Below are positions 33,461 through 45,156 of a stretch of DNA of 64,000 bases, one piece after another; within the stretch, counting starts at the first letter, position 1, and the number at the start of each line of letters is the position of its first letter. This stretch comes from Pseudomonas lalucatii. Its GTDB lineage: Bacteria; Pseudomonadota; Gammaproteobacteria; Pseudomonadales; Pseudomonadaceae. A program made the translations under genes and the position numbers. The stretch lies in assembly GCF_018398425.1 (NCBI RefSeq), contig NZ_JADPMV010000001.1:2790001-2854000 (forward strand), given 5' to 3'. The notes below the pieces were generated by a model. It made no database searches, was not told the origin of the DNA, and worked only from the letters and a program-made list of their open reading frames with translations.

Positions 33461-33888
33461 CCATCGACTGGCTGCATTTCAGCCCCTGGGCCTCCCTGGC
33501 CGGCGGCGCCCTGATCGGCCTGGGCGCGGCCCTGTTCATGCTGGGCAATGGCCGCATCGCCGGCATCAGCGGCCTGCTCGGCGGTGTCCTGGAGGGGGGC
33601 GAAGGCCGGGCCGAGAAGGCGCTGTTCCTGCTCGGCCTGCTCCTGGCACCGGCGCTGTGGGGGCTGTTCGCCGCCATGCCGGCGGTCGAGTTCGAGGGGG
33701 GCTGGCTGGGGGTGCTGCTGGCCGGCCTGCTGGTCGGCCTCGGCACCCGCTACGGCTCCGGTTGCACCAGCGGCCATGGCGTGTGCGGCGTCGCGCGCCT
33801 GTCGCCGCGGTCGCTGGCGGCCACGCTCGGCTTCATGGCCAGCGGTTTTCTCACGGTGTTCGTCCTGCGTCATCTGCTCGGAGGCTGA
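33457..33888 (+). CDS. YeeE/YedE-family membrane protein, first half (PmpA-like)
   Basis: A 143-residue protein with about four membrane segments. The motif [16 protein letters not shown] carries two cysteines characteristic of YeeE/YedE sulfur-transport proteins, thought to pass thiosulfate or sulfane sulfur through a cysteine relay. It is half the length of full YeeE, and the second half is encoded by the next gene. It overlaps the repressor gene by 4 nt. Confidence 0.85.
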   Translation: MTIDWLHFSPWASLAGGALIGLGAALFMLGNGRIAGISGLLGGVLEGGEGRAEKALFLLGLLLAPALWGLFAAMPAVEFEGGWLGVLLAGLLVGLGTRYGSGCTSGHGVCGVARLSPRSLAATLGFMASGFLTVFVLRHLLGG

Positions 33889-33890
33889 GG

Positions 33891-34310
33891 ATGCGCTCAC
33901 TCACCGCATTGCTCGCCGGCCTGCTCTTCGGTCTCGGCCTGTTGCTCTCGGGCATGGCCAACCCGGCCAAGGTGCTCGGCTTCCTCGACCTGGCCGGGGC
34001 CTGGGACCCGTCGCTGCTGCTGGTCATGGCCGGGGCCATCGGCGTCGCCGCCGCGCCCATGGCCTGGGCCAGGGGCCGTTCCCGCTCGTTGCTCGGCGCG
34101 GTCGTGCGGCTGCCGGGCAAACGCGAACTGGATCGGCGTCTGATCGGTGGTAGCCTGGTGTTCGGCATCGGCTGGGGCCTCGCCGGCATCTGTCCGGGGC
34201 CGGCCCTGGTCATCCTGTTCAGCGGCCACTGGCAGGCCGTCCTGTTCGTGCTGGCGATGCTGGCCGGGATGCTCCTGTTCGCCGTCCAGCAGCGCCGCCA
34301 CAGCGCCTGA
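33891..34310 (+). CDS. YeeE/YedE-family membrane protein, second half (DUF6691/PmpB-like)
   Basis: A 139-residue protein with about four membrane segments (MRSLTALLAGLLFGLGLLLSG at the N-terminus; WGLAGICPGPALVILF near residue 105). The Cys in GICPGPA is the conserved counterpart of the YeeE cysteines. It begins two bases after the previous stop, so the pair is translated together and likely forms one transporter. Substrate, probably a reduced sulfur species, is inferred from the operon. Confidence 0.83.
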   Translation: MRSLTALLAGLLFGLGLLLSGMANPAKVLGFLDLAGAWDPSLLLVMAGAIGVAAAPMAWARGRSRSLLGAVVRLPGKRELDRRLIGGSLVFGIGWGLAGICPGPALVILFSGHWQAVLFVLAMLAGMLLFAVQQRRHSA

Positions 34311-34319
34311 GGAGTCGTC

Positions 34320-35182
34320 ATGTCCCCCGCAATCGCCGCCTTCTTCGATCCGCCTACCTCCAGCTACAGCTATGTGGTCAGCGATCCGGGCAGCGGGCGC
34401 TGCGCCATCATCGACCCGGTGCTGGACTACGATGCGGCTGCCGGCCGTACTTCGCACGCGGGGGCCGAGCGCCTGGTCGCCCATGTGCGCGCGCAGGGGC
34501 TGCGGGTCGACTGGGTGCTGGAGACCCATGTGCACGCCGATCACCTGAGCGCGGCGGCCTATATCAAGGCCGAACTGGGCGGGCAACTCGGCATAGGGGC
34601 GCGCATCACCGAGGTGCAGGCGACCTTCGCCAAGCTGTTCAACTGCGGCGGCGACTTCGTCGCCGATGGCCGCCAGTTCGACCGTCTGTTCGCGGATGGC
34701 GAGGCCTTCGGCGTCGGCACGCTCGCGGCGCGGGCGCTGCACACCCCGGGCCACACCCCGGCCTGCATGACCTACCTGATCGGCGATGCCGCCTTCGTCG
34801 GCGACACCCTGTTCATGCCCGACTACGGCACCGCCCGCTGCGATTTCCCCGGCGGCGACGCGCGGGCGCTGTACCGCTCGATCCGCCGACTGTTCGAGTT
34901 GCCCGGGCAGACCCGGGTGTTCCTGTGCCACGACTACAAGGCGCCGGGCCGCGACCACTACCAGTACCAGACCACGGTGGCCGAGCAGCGCGCACACAAC
35001 GTGCAGGTGCGCGAGGGCATCGACGAGGCGAGCTTCGTCGCCATGCGCCGCGCCCGCGATGCCGAGCTGAACGTGCCGGCGCTGATCCTGCCGGCGGTGC
35101 AGGTGAACATGCGCGGCGGCGAGTTGCCGCCCGCCGAGGGCAACGGCACCCGCTACCTGAAAATCCCGTTGAACATGTTCCG

Positions 35183-35186
<4 letters not shown>
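34320..35186 (+). CDS. MBL-fold hydrolase, Blh/ETHE1-like persulfide dioxygenase
   Basis: A 288-residue metallo-beta-lactamase-fold protein. The metal motif is ETHVHADHLSAA, then HTPGHTPACM and FVGDTLFMPDYGTARCDFPGG, the last being the signature of the ETHE1/Blh branch rather than of glyoxalase II. These enzymes use one iron to oxidise glutathione persulfide to sulfite. It is 9 bp after the YedE gene and overlaps the SulP gene by 4 nt. In BigR operons of plant pathogens the same hydrolase type sits beside the repressor and YeeE/YedE genes. Confidence 0.88.
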
Positions 35187-36907
<1,721 letters not shown>

Positions 36908-36941
36908 GCCGGCGTAAGGCTCGCCAGCCCAGGTCCGGGGC

Positions 36942-38048
36942 TCAGCGCCGTTGCGGCGCCGGCTGCTGCTGGGTGATGCAGTGGATGTTGCCGCCGCCGA
37001 GGAGGATCTCCCGGCCGGGCACCAGCACCACCCGGTGCTCGGGGAACAGCCGCTGGAGGATGGCGCGGGCCTCTTCGTCCCTGGGGTCGTCGAAGCTGGG
37101 GGCGACGATGCCGCCATTGACGATCAGGAAGTTGACGTAGGAGCCGGCCAGGCGCACCGCCGGGCTGCGCTCCTGGCTGCCGGCGGCCAGGTCGACCCCG
37201 GCGCACTCCTCCTCGCTGGCATGCAGCGGGCCGGGAATCGGCATCTTGTGCACGATCAGCTGGCGGCCGCGGGCGTCGCGGGCCTGCTCCAGCACGGCCA
37301 TGGCGGCCTGGCAGCGCGGGTAGTTGGGGTCCTGCGGGTCGTCGGTCCAGGCCAACAGCACCTCGCCGGGGCGCACGTAGCAGCAGAAGTTGTCGACGTG
37401 GCCGTCGGTCTCGTCGTTGAACAGGCCGTCCGGCAGCCAGATCACCGTATCGATGGCCAGGTGCTCGCGCAGCCGCTGCTCGATCGCCGCGCGGTCCAGG
37501 TGCGGGTTGCGGTTGCGGTTGAGCAGGCACTCCTCGGTGGTGATCAGGGTGCCTTCGCCGTCGACGTGGATCGAGCCGCCCTCGAGCACGAAGCCCTCGG
37601 TGCGATAGCGGGCGCAGCGCTCGATCTCGAGGATCTTGCTCGCCACCTGGTCGTCGCGCTGCCAGGGGAAGTACAGGCCGCCGTCGAAACCGCCCCAGGC
37701 GTTGAAGGCCCAGTCCACGCCGCGCACCTCGCCCCGCTCGTTGCAGACGAAGGTCGGCCCGGTGTCGCGCACCCAGGCGTCGTCCGTGCTGATCTCCACC
37801 AGGCGGATGGCCGGGTGGTCCAGGCGCGCGCGGGCGTTCTCGTACTGTTCGGCCGAGACGCAGACGGTCACCGCTTCGAACTCGGCGATGGCCTTGGCCA
37901 CCGCGGCGAAGGCGGCCTGGGCCGGCTTGCCGCCGAGGCGCCAGTTGTCCGGGCGCTGCGGCCAGACCATCCAGGTCTGGGCGTGGGGTTCCCACTCGGC
38001 CGGCATGCGGAAGCCGTCGGCGCGGGGGGTGCTGGTCAGTGCGGTCAT
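36942..38048 (-). CDS. aguA: Agmatine deiminase AguA
   Basis: A 368-residue deiminase, the same length as in P. aeruginosa. Catalytic residues visible are Cys357 in LLGGGNIHC, the His in [12 protein letters not shown] and the acidic residues around [15 protein letters not shown]. It converts agmatine to N-carbamoylputrescine and ammonia. ATG 38048 opens [19 protein letters not shown]; upstream codons in frame are shadow. It follows aguB on the same strand with 136 bp between, which contain a hairpin. Confidence 0.95.
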   Translation of the reverse strand: MTALTSTPRADGFRMPAEWEPHAQTWMVWPQRPDNWRLGGKPAQAAFAAVAKAIAEFEAVTVCVSAEQYENARARLDHPAIRLVEISTDDAWVRDTGPTFVCNERGEVRGVDWAFNAWGGFDGGLYFPWQRDDQVASKILEIERCARYRTEGFVLEGGSIHVDGEGTLITTEECLLNRNRNPHLDRAAIEQRLREHLAIDTVIWLPDGLFNDETDGHVDNFCCYVRPGEVLLAWTDDPQDPNYPRCQAAMAVLEQARDARGRQLIVHKMPIPGPLHASEEECAGVDLAAGSQERSPAVRLAGSYVNFLIVNGGIVAPSFDDPRDEEARAILQRLFPEHRVVLVPGREILLGGGNIHCITQQQPAPQRR

Positions 38049-38121
38049 TGGATCACCAAAACGTGGAGCTGACTGAGAGGGGGGGCGGCCCGCACAGGTC
38101 GGGCCGCGTAGGTTAAGGGTA

Positions 38122-38156
38122 GCGCTAGCCATGGTCGAGGGCGATGGCTAGGGCGC
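38122..38156 (-). repeat. Hairpin between aguB and aguA
   Basis: GCGCTAGCCAT (38122-38132) pairs with ATGGCTA-gg-GCGC (38144-38156) across an 11-nt loop, with a 2-nt bulge. No T tract follows on the minus strand, so it is more likely a processing or stability element than a terminator. Confidence 0.45.
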
Positions 38157-38184
38157 CTCGACCTTCCTGCCGGGCATGTGGAGA

Positions 38185-39063
<879 letters not shown>

Positions 39064-39164
39064 GGAACACCTCGTAGGAGCTATGGGCGGCGGCCGCTGC
39101 ACGCGCACGGCGGCCGATGGCGATGCCGGCTCGGCGGACCCGGAGTCGGCGAGCGGCTGTGCAT

Positions 39165-39247
39165 CTTATAGCCGATAAATATCGGTATTAAAAGGGTTGA
39201 TAATTAAAAAGGCAGATAATACTGCTTCATAAACAGATAAATATCGA
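39165..39247 (-). promoter_or_regulatory. aguBA promoter with two palindromic candidate AguR sites
   Basis: The perfect palindrome CCGATA-aa-TATCGG (39172-39185) shares its core GATAAATATC with a second copy at 39236-39245, 62 bp away. On the minus strand TATAAG (39165-39170 reversed) can serve as -10 with the first palindrome filling the 17-bp spacer. A third small inverted repeat GCAG...CTGC lies at 39212-39225. AguR is the known repressor of aguBA; that it binds these sites is inferred. Confidence 0.6.
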
Positions 39248-39324
39248 TATAAAACGGTGTGTAGGGGCAGCCCAGGCGCCCGCTACCGCCCGGCTGGAGT
39301 CGATGCGATGGCGTTCCCTCGGCC

Positions 39325-39972
39325 CTATTCGGGCGGCAGCGGCTGGGCTCTCTTCGGCAGGCAGGGCGGCAGGTACAGGCCCAGGTAGGCGTCGAACACG
39401 CGCATGCCCTCCTCGGCCAGGCGCGGACTAATCTGGCCGTGCAGTTGCACCGAGCGGGCGTAGACCCGGTCGCCCAGCTCCATGGCCAGGGCGAACACGT
39501 CGACATCCTCCGGCAGCGGCGGCAGGACGAAGTGGCGCTGGAACAGCGCCTGCATCAGCTGACCCAGTTCGATGTCATGCTGGCGGTCGGCCTGGGTCAC
39601 CTCGGCCAGGCCGTGCTGGGCGAGGATCAGCTGACGGGCGGCGGCATCCTCGGCGTAGATCGCCAGCATGCGCCGTTCGACGATGCGCGACAGGTCGCGC
39701 CAGGCGTCCAGCTCGGCGTGGGCCACCGGCGCCTGCAGGCTGGCGCGAAAGGCGGCGTGGATATCCGCGGTCAGGGCTTCGAGCAGCGCCGGCACGCTGG
39801 CGAAGAAGTGGTACACCGAGGAGGGCGGAATCGCCGCGCGCTCGGCCACGCTGTAGATCGACAGGCCGGCCACGCCCTGTTCGGCGAGCAGTTCGCGGGC
39901 GGCGGCGAGGATCACGGCGATGCGCGCCTGGCTGCTGGCGCGGGGTTTGCGGGCGGTGGCGGGGCGCGGCAT
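39325..39972 (-). CDS. aguR: TetR-family repressor AguR
   Basis: A 215-residue TetR regulator. The N-terminal helix-turn-helix is GVAGLSIYSVAERAAIPPSS with VYHFFASVPALLEAL following; the C-terminal domain has no family-specific motif I can name. Position directly upstream of aguB on the same strand is that of PA0294. In PAO1 AguR represses aguBA and responds to agmatine and N-carbamoylputrescine. The 261-bp gap to aguB holds AT-rich palindromes. Confidence 0.9.
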   Translation of the reverse strand: MPRPATARKPRASSQARIAVILAAARELLAEQGVAGLSIYSVAERAAIPPSSVYHFFASVPALLEALTADIHAAFRASLQAPVAHAELDAWRDLSRIVERRMLAIYAEDAAARQLILAQHGLAEVTQADRQHDIELGQLMQALFQRHFVLPPLPEDVDVFALAMELGDRVYARSVQLHGQISPRLAEEGMRVFDAYLGLYLPPCLPKRAQPLPPE

Positions 39973-40062
39973 GGCGGTCTTCTCGGCAGGGGACGGCTTA
40001 TTGGACGTCAGCCGTCATCCCGGAAGCAAGCCGCAGGCGCCCTGGGCGCACCGCTCGCCGGC

Positions 40063-41121
40063 TCAGGGGGCGGCGCGAAAGCGCGTCCAGACCCGGTCGC
40101 GGACGACGGCGTGCTTCTGCGGCATGGCCGTCAGGGCGTACAGGCGGCGCTTGGTGTCGCGATCCGGGTAGAGGCCGGGCTGGCTGCGCAGGGCCGGGTC
40201 GAGGAAGGCCTGGGAGGCGACGTTGGCGTTGGGGTAGAGGACTGCCGCGGTGATCCGGGCGGCGACCTCGGGGCGCATCAGGTAGTCGATGAGGCGGTGG
40301 GCCAGGTCGGCGCGGCGGGCGCTGCGGGGGATCACCAGGTTGTCGATGAACAGCACCGAACCCTCGTCCGGCACCAGGAAGCGCACCGGCTGGCCGGCGT
40401 CGGCGGCGGCCAGGGCGTCGCCGACCCAGGCCATGGCCAGGCACAGGCGGCCGTGGTTGAGGTCGTCGATATAGCGCTCGCTGTCGATGTAGCGCAGGTG
40501 GGGGCGCAGGCCGTCGAGCACAGAGGCGGCGCGCTCGATGCGGCTCGGCGCGCTGCGCGTCAGGTTGCGCCCCTGGTAATTGAGCAGCAGCGACAGGGTC
40601 TCGTCCGGCGCATCCAGCAGGCTGATGCCGCAGGCGGCCAGACGCGCGCTCTGCTCGGCGTCGAACAGCAGGCTCCAGCTGTCCGGCAGCGGCCCGCCGA
40701 ACGCGGCCTCGGCCTGCGCCGTGTTGATGGCCAGGCCCACCGCGCCCCACAGGTAGGGCACGGCATGGCGATTGTTCGGGTCCGCCGCGGCCAGCTTGCT
40801 CAGCAGCTCCTTGTCCAGGTGGGCACGGTTGGGCAGCAGGGTGAAGTCCAGCGGTTGCAGGGTGCCGGCCGCGATCAGGCCCGGCAGTTCATCGTTCGAC
40901 GGCACGGCGAGGTCGATGGCGTCGCCGCTGGCCAGGGCCTGGTCCAGTTCGGCGTCGGTGCTGAAGGTGCGGTATTCGACGCGGATGCCGGTCTCGGCCT
41001 CGAAGTCCTCGAGCACCTGCGGGGCGATGTAGTCGTTCCAGTTGTAGAAGCGGATGACCTCCTCGGCGCCGGCCAGCAGCGGCGTCAGGGCAAGCAGCAG
41101 CGAAGCAAACAAGCGGGGCAT
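40063..41121 (-). CDS. Orphan periplasmic polyamine-binding protein (PA0295-like)
   Basis: A 352-residue PotF/PotD-type binding protein. Signal peptide MPRLFASLLLALTPLLAGA, then EEVIRFYNWNDYIAP, the family signature. VPYLWGAVGLAIN and AVPSNDELPG resemble SpuD/SpuE. ATG 41121 has GGGAG upstream. No ABC subunits are beside it; it may feed SpuFGH or act in sensing. It is more divergent from SpuD and SpuE than they are from each other. PAO1 has a similar gene at the same place. Confidence 0.88.
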   Translation of the reverse strand: MPRLFASLLLALTPLLAGAEEVIRFYNWNDYIAPQVLEDFEAETGIRVEYRTFSTDAELDQALASGDAIDLAVPSNDELPGLIAAGTLQPLDFTLLPNRAHLDKELLSKLAAADPNNRHAVPYLWGAVGLAINTAQAEAAFGGPLPDSWSLLFDAEQSARLAACGISLLDAPDETLSLLLNYQGRNLTRSAPSRIERAASVLDGLRPHLRYIDSERYIDDLNHGRLCLAMAWVGDALAAADAGQPVRFLVPDEGSVLFIDNLVIPRSARRADLAHRLIDYLMRPEVAARITAAVLYPNANVASQAFLDPALRSQPGLYPDRDTKRRLYALTAMPQKHAVVRDRVWTRFRAAP

Positions 41122-41249
41122 GGGCGTCTCCCTGTCAGCATGGTGGTCCACGCCATCCGGCGCGGCCGTCGGGTGCGGCAAGCGCAGGCCGGCCGCTGCC
41201 CGCCCGCGCGACAGGCGAGCAGGATGCGGCGGGTCCGGCTGAATAGAAC

Positions 41250-41272
41250 GACGCCGGCTCGAGGCCGGCGTC
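41250..41272 (-). terminator. Terminator-like hairpin after spuI
   Basis: GACGCCGGC (41250-41258) and GCCGGCGTC (41264-41272) form a 9-bp stem with loop TCGAG, 11 bp beyond the spuI stop. On the minus strand it is followed by GTTCTATTC, a weak T-rich tail. Confidence 0.6.
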
Positions 41273-41283
41273 GGGGGTGTTGC

Positions 41284-42663
41284 TTACACGGTGTGCAGGT
41301 ACCAGTTGTACTCGAGGTCGGAGATGGTGGTCTCGAACTCCTCCAGCTCGGCTTCCTTGCAGGCGACGAAGATGTCGATGTACTCGGGGCTGATGTACTT
41401 GTTCAGCACCTCGCTGTCGTCCAGCTCGCGCAGGGCATCGCGCAGGTTGTTCGGCAGGCTCTGCTCCAGCTGCTCGTAGGAGTTGCCCTCGATCGGCTCG
41501 CCCGGCTCGATCTTGTTGGTCATGCCGTGGTGAATGCCGGCGAGGATCGCCGCCATCATCAGGTAGGGGTTGGCATCGGCGCCGGCGACCCGGTGTTCGA
41601 TGCGCACCGCGTCGGCACTGCCGGTCGGCACGCGCACCGCCACGGTGCGGTTGTCCAGGCCCCAGCTCGGTGCGTTGGGCACGTAGAACTGGGCGCCGAA
41701 GCGCCGATAGGAGTTGACGTTCGGACAGAGGAAGGCCATCGACGCCGGCATGGTGTCGAGGATGCCGCCGATGGCGTGGCGCAGCACGTCGCTCTGCAGC
41801 GGGTCCTCGGAGGTGAAGATGTTCTTGCCGGTCTTCTTGTCGAGCAGCGAGACGTGCACGTGCAGGCCGTTGCCGGCCTGGCCCGGATAGGGCTTGGCCA
41901 TGAAGGTCGAGTCCATCTCGTGGTCGTAGGCGATGTTCTTGATCAGGCGCTTGAGCAGCAGCGCATAGTCGCAGGCCTTGATGGCGTCATCGACGTGGTG
42001 CAGGTTGACCTCGAACTGCGCCGGGGCGCTCTCCTTGACGATGGCGTCGGCCGGCAGGGCTTGCTCCTTGGCGGCTTCGAGCATGTCCTGCAGGCAGTCG
42101 ACGTATTCGTCGAGGTCGTCGATCAGGTAGACCTGGGTGGAATGCGGGCGCTTGCCGGAGATCGGCGAACGTGGCGGCTGCGGACGGCCGTTCACGTTCT
42201 CCTGGTCGATCAGGTAGAACTCCAGTTCGAAAGCGGCGCAGATGGTCAGGCCTAGTTCGTCGAACTTCTGCACCACCTGGCGCAATACCTCCCGCGGGTC
42301 GGCGAAGAAAGGCGTGCCGTCCAGCTCGTGCATGGTCATCAGCAGCTGCGCGGTGGGGCGCTTCTGCCAAGGCTCGTTGCTCAGGGTATTGGGGATGGGG
42401 AAGCAGATACGGTCGGCGTCACCGATATCCAGGCCCAGGCCGGTGCTTTCCACCGTCGAGCCGTTGATATCCAGGGCGAACAGGGAAGCCGGCAGGTTGA
42501 TGCCTTTCTCGTACACCTTGTGGAGGCTGGCGCGCTCGATGCGCTTGCCGCGCACCACGCCATTCATATCTGCAATGAGAAGGTCGACGAACTGGACCTC
42601 AGGATGTTCCTTAAGGAACGCGTTCGCTTCATTAAGCTGAACGGCACGCGGGGGTACCGACAT
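41284..42663 (-). CDS. spuI: Gamma-glutamylpolyamine synthetase SpuI
   Basis: A 459-residue glutamine-synthetase-fold ligase. Visible motifs: ICAAFELEFYLIDQ, SAPAQFEVNLHHVDD, GNGLHVHVSLLD and IEHRVAGADANPYLMMAAIL. It attaches glutamate to putrescine, spermidine or a related amine with ATP, opening gamma-glutamyl catabolism. AAGGTG precedes ATG 42663. It is divergent from spuA, with 276 bp of shared control region containing AT-rich palindromes. Confidence 0.93.
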   Translation of the reverse strand: MSVPPRAVQLNEANAFLKEHPEVQFVDLLIADMNGVVRGKRIERASLHKVYEKGINLPASLFALDINGSTVESTGLGLDIGDADRICFPIPNTLSNEPWQKRPTAQLLMTMHELDGTPFFADPREVLRQVVQKFDELGLTICAAFELEFYLIDQENVNGRPQPPRSPISGKRPHSTQVYLIDDLDEYVDCLQDMLEAAKEQALPADAIVKESAPAQFEVNLHHVDDAIKACDYALLLKRLIKNIAYDHEMDSTFMAKPYPGQAGNGLHVHVSLLDKKTGKNIFTSEDPLQSDVLRHAIGGILDTMPASMAFLCPNVNSYRRFGAQFYVPNAPSWGLDNRTVAVRVPTGSADAVRIEHRVAGADANPYLMMAAILAGIHHGMTNKIEPGEPIEGNSYEQLEQSLPNNLRDALRELDDSEVLNKYISPEYIDIFVACKEAELEEFETTISDLEYNWYLHTV

Positions 42664-42858
42664 GATGCAACACCTTTTTTGTTAAAAATATCAATCATGC
42701 GACTGCACGACTGTGAGTCAATCCTAAACACCAAACGCTGTCAAGAGAGGCGTATTCTGCCCTAAAAAAGGGCCGCGTGGCCAAATACAGGGCGTTTCAG
42801 GGCGGCTGAGGGCCGCGCGCGGCCAGGCCCGGCGCGCCGCTCAGCGGACTGTGTTCGA

Positions 42859-42885
42859 TTTTTTACATGACTATTGTGTAAAAAA
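42859..42885. promoter_or_regulatory. Palindrome in the spuI-spuA control region
   Basis: TTTTTTACA (42859-42867) and TGTAAAAAA (42877-42885) are perfect inverted repeats with a 9-nt spacer, about 55 bp ahead of spuA. TTGTGT (42874-42879) with TAAGCT 17 bp on is a possible, weak spuA promoter. The site suits a dimeric regulator such as PauR, not shown. Confidence 0.45.
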
Positions 42886-42939
42886 ATGAACAAGGCTAAG
42901 CTCGGCTCAAACCCATAACAGCAATAAAACGGGTGTCCC

Positions 42940-43692
42940 ATGCCACACCTGCCGTTGATCGGCGTCACCGCCTGTACCAAGCAGATCGGTCTGCATCCCT
43001 ACCATATAACCGGCGACAAGTATGTTCGCGCCGTGGTCGTCGGAGCCGGTGGCCTGCCGCTGATCATTCCGGCCCTGGGCGAGCTGATCGACCAGCCGTC
43101 GCTGCTCGATAATCTGCACGGCCTGTTGTTCACCGGCTCGCCGTCCAACGTCGAGCCCCATCATTATAGTGGCCCGCCGAGCAGCGCCGGCACCCAGCAC
43201 GATCCGGCACGCGATCGCACCACCCTGCCGCTGATCCGCCAGGCCATCGACGCCGGCATTCCGCTGCTGGGCATCTGCCGCGGCTTCCAGGAAATGAACG
43301 TGGCCTTCGGCGGCAGCCTGCACCAGAAGGTGCACGAAGTGGCCGGGATGATGGACCACCGCGAGCCGCAGGACGCGCCGCTCGAGGTGCAGTATGCCCC
43401 CAGTCACCGGCTGCAGGTGCAGCCGGGTGGGGTGCTCGCCGGCCTCGGCTTGCCGGGCGAGATTGAGGTCAATTCCATTCATGGCCAGGGCGTTGAGCGT
43501 CTGGCGCCGGGCCTTCGCGTAGAGGCACTGGCGCCAGACGGGTTGATCGAAGCCTTCTCCGTCGAAGGTGCGCCAAGCTTCGCCCTCGGGGTGCAATGGC
43601 ACCCCGAGTGGCAGGTAGGATCCAACCCGAACTATCTCGCCATCTTCCAGGCCTTTGGTGAGGCTTGCAGGAAGAGGGCGGGGCAACGCTGA
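42940..43692 (+). CDS. spuA: Gamma-glutamyl polyamine hydrolase SpuA (class I amidotransferase fold)
   Basis: A 250-residue PuuD-like hydrolase. The nucleophile Cys is in LLGICRGFQEMN, the oxyanion region is FTGSPSNVEP, and His/Glu are in VQWHPEWQV. It removes the glutamyl group from gamma-glutamyl intermediates late in the pathway. ATG 42940 begins MPHLPLIGVT. It is the first gene of the spuABCDEFGH operon, 43 bp before spuB. Confidence 0.92.
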   Translation: MPHLPLIGVTACTKQIGLHPYHITGDKYVRAVVVGAGGLPLIIPALGELIDQPSLLDNLHGLLFTGSPSNVEPHHYSGPPSSAGTQHDPARDRTTLPLIRQAIDAGIPLLGICRGFQEMNVAFGGSLHQKVHEVAGMMDHREPQDAPLEVQYAPSHRLQVQPGGVLAGLGLPGEIEVNSIHGQGVERLAPGLRVEALAPDGLIEAFSVEGAPSFALGVQWHPEWQVGSNPNYLAIFQAFGEACRKRAGQR

Positions 43693-43735
43693 GCCGGCTA
43701 TAAAGGAATCGGCTCTTTCCAACCCTGAGGTCTCT

Positions 43736-45094
43736 ATGAGTACCAAACTGGACCAGCTTTCGAGCTGGCTGAAAGAACGCAAAATCACCGAAGTCGAATG
43801 CCTGGTCAGCGATCTTACCGGGATTGCCCGCGGCAAGATCTCGCCGACCAACAAGTTCCTCGACGAGAAGGGCATGCGCCTCCCCGAGAGCGTGCTGCTG
43901 CAGACCGTCACCGGCGACTATGTCGAGGACGACGTCTACTACGAGTTGCTCGACCCGGCCGACATCGACATGGTCTGCCGCCCGGACGAGAACGCCGTGT
44001 ATCTGGTGCCCTGGGCCATAGAACCGACCGCCCAGGTGATCCACGACACCTACGACAAGCAGGGCAACCCGATCGAGCTGTCGCCGCGCAACCTGCTGAA
44101 GAAGGTGCTCAGGCTCTACGCCGACAAGGGCTGGAAGCCGATCGTCGCGCCGGAGATGGAGTTCTACCTGACCAAGCGCTGCGGCGACCCGGACTTCCCC
44201 CTGGAGGCGCCGCTGGGCCGCTCCGGCCGGCCGGAAACCGGACGCCAGTCGTTTTCCATCGATGCGGCCAACGAGTTCGATCCGCTGTTCGAGGACATGT
44301 ACGACTGGTGCGAGCTGCAGGGCCTGGACCTGGACACCCTGATCCACGAGGAAGGTCCGGCGCAGATGGAGATCAACTTCCGTCACGGCGATGCCCTGGA
44401 GCTGGCCGACCAGATCCTGGTGTTCAAGCGCACCATGCGCGAGGCCGCGCTCAAGCACGACGTGGCGGCCACCTTCATGGCCAAGCCGATCACCGACGAG
44501 CCGGGCAGCGCCATGCACCTGCACCAGAGCATCGTCGACCTGGAGACCGGGCGGAACATCTTCTCCAACGACGACGGCTCGATGAGCGAGCTGTTCCTCC
44601 ATCACATCGGCGGCCTGCAGAAGTTCATTCCCGAGGTGCTGCCGCTGTTCGCGCCGAACGTCAACTCGTTCCGCCGCTTCCTGCCGGACACCTCGGCGCC
44701 GGTGAACGTCGAGTGGGGCGAGGAGAACCGCACCGTCGGCCTGCGCGTGCCGGATTCCGGGGCGCAGAACCGCCGGGTGGAGAACCGCCTGGCCGGTGCC
44801 GACGCCAACCCCTACCTGGCCCTGGCCGCCAGCCTGCTGTGCGGCTACATCGGCATGGTCGAGGGCATCGAGCCCAGCGCGCCGGTGGTGGGCCGCGGCT
44901 ACGAGCGGCGCAACCTGCGCCTGCCGCTGACCCTGGAGGCGGCGCTGGAGCGCATGGAGGCCTGCGAGATGGTGAAGGAGTACCTGGGCCACAAGTTCGT
45001 CAGTGGCTACGTCGCGGTCAAGCGCGCCGAGCACGAGAACTTCAAGCGGGTCATCAGCTCCTGGGAGCGTGAGTTCCTGCTGTTGTCGGTCTGA
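43736..45094 (+). CDS. spuB: Gamma-glutamylpolyamine synthetase-like protein SpuB
   Basis: A 452-residue protein of glutamine synthetase fold, the length of PAO1 SpuB. Motifs: IVAPEMEFYLTKR, EEGPAQMEINFRHGD, GSAMHLHQSIVD (His pair kept) and VENRLAGADANPYLALAASL. It is a paralogue of SpuI with its own sequence character. It probably ligates glutamate to a polyamine; in PAO1 its individual role is less clear than those of the PauA enzymes. ATG 43736 follows CTGAGG. Confidence 0.92.
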   Translation: MSTKLDQLSSWLKERKITEVECLVSDLTGIARGKISPTNKFLDEKGMRLPESVLLQTVTGDYVEDDVYYELLDPADIDMVCRPDENAVYLVPWAIEPTAQVIHDTYDKQGNPIELSPRNLLKKVLRLYADKGWKPIVAPEMEFYLTKRCGDPDFPLEAPLGRSGRPETGRQSFSIDAANEFDPLFEDMYDWCELQGLDLDTLIHEEGPAQMEINFRHGDALELADQILVFKRTMREAALKHDVAATFMAKPITDEPGSAMHLHQSIVDLETGRNIFSNDDGSMSELFLHHIGGLQKFIPEVLPLFAPNVNSFRRFLPDTSAPVNVEWGEENRTVGLRVPDSGAQNRRVENRLAGADANPYLALAASLLCGYIGMVEGIEPSAPVVGRGYERRNLRLPLTLEAALERMEACEMVKEYLGHKFVSGYVAVKRAEHENFKRVISSWEREFLLLSV

Positions 45095-45156
45095 GCGAGC
45101 GGGGCCGGCGGCAGCGCCCGCCGGCCCCCGATCAAAGCATGCAATCTGAGGTAGCT

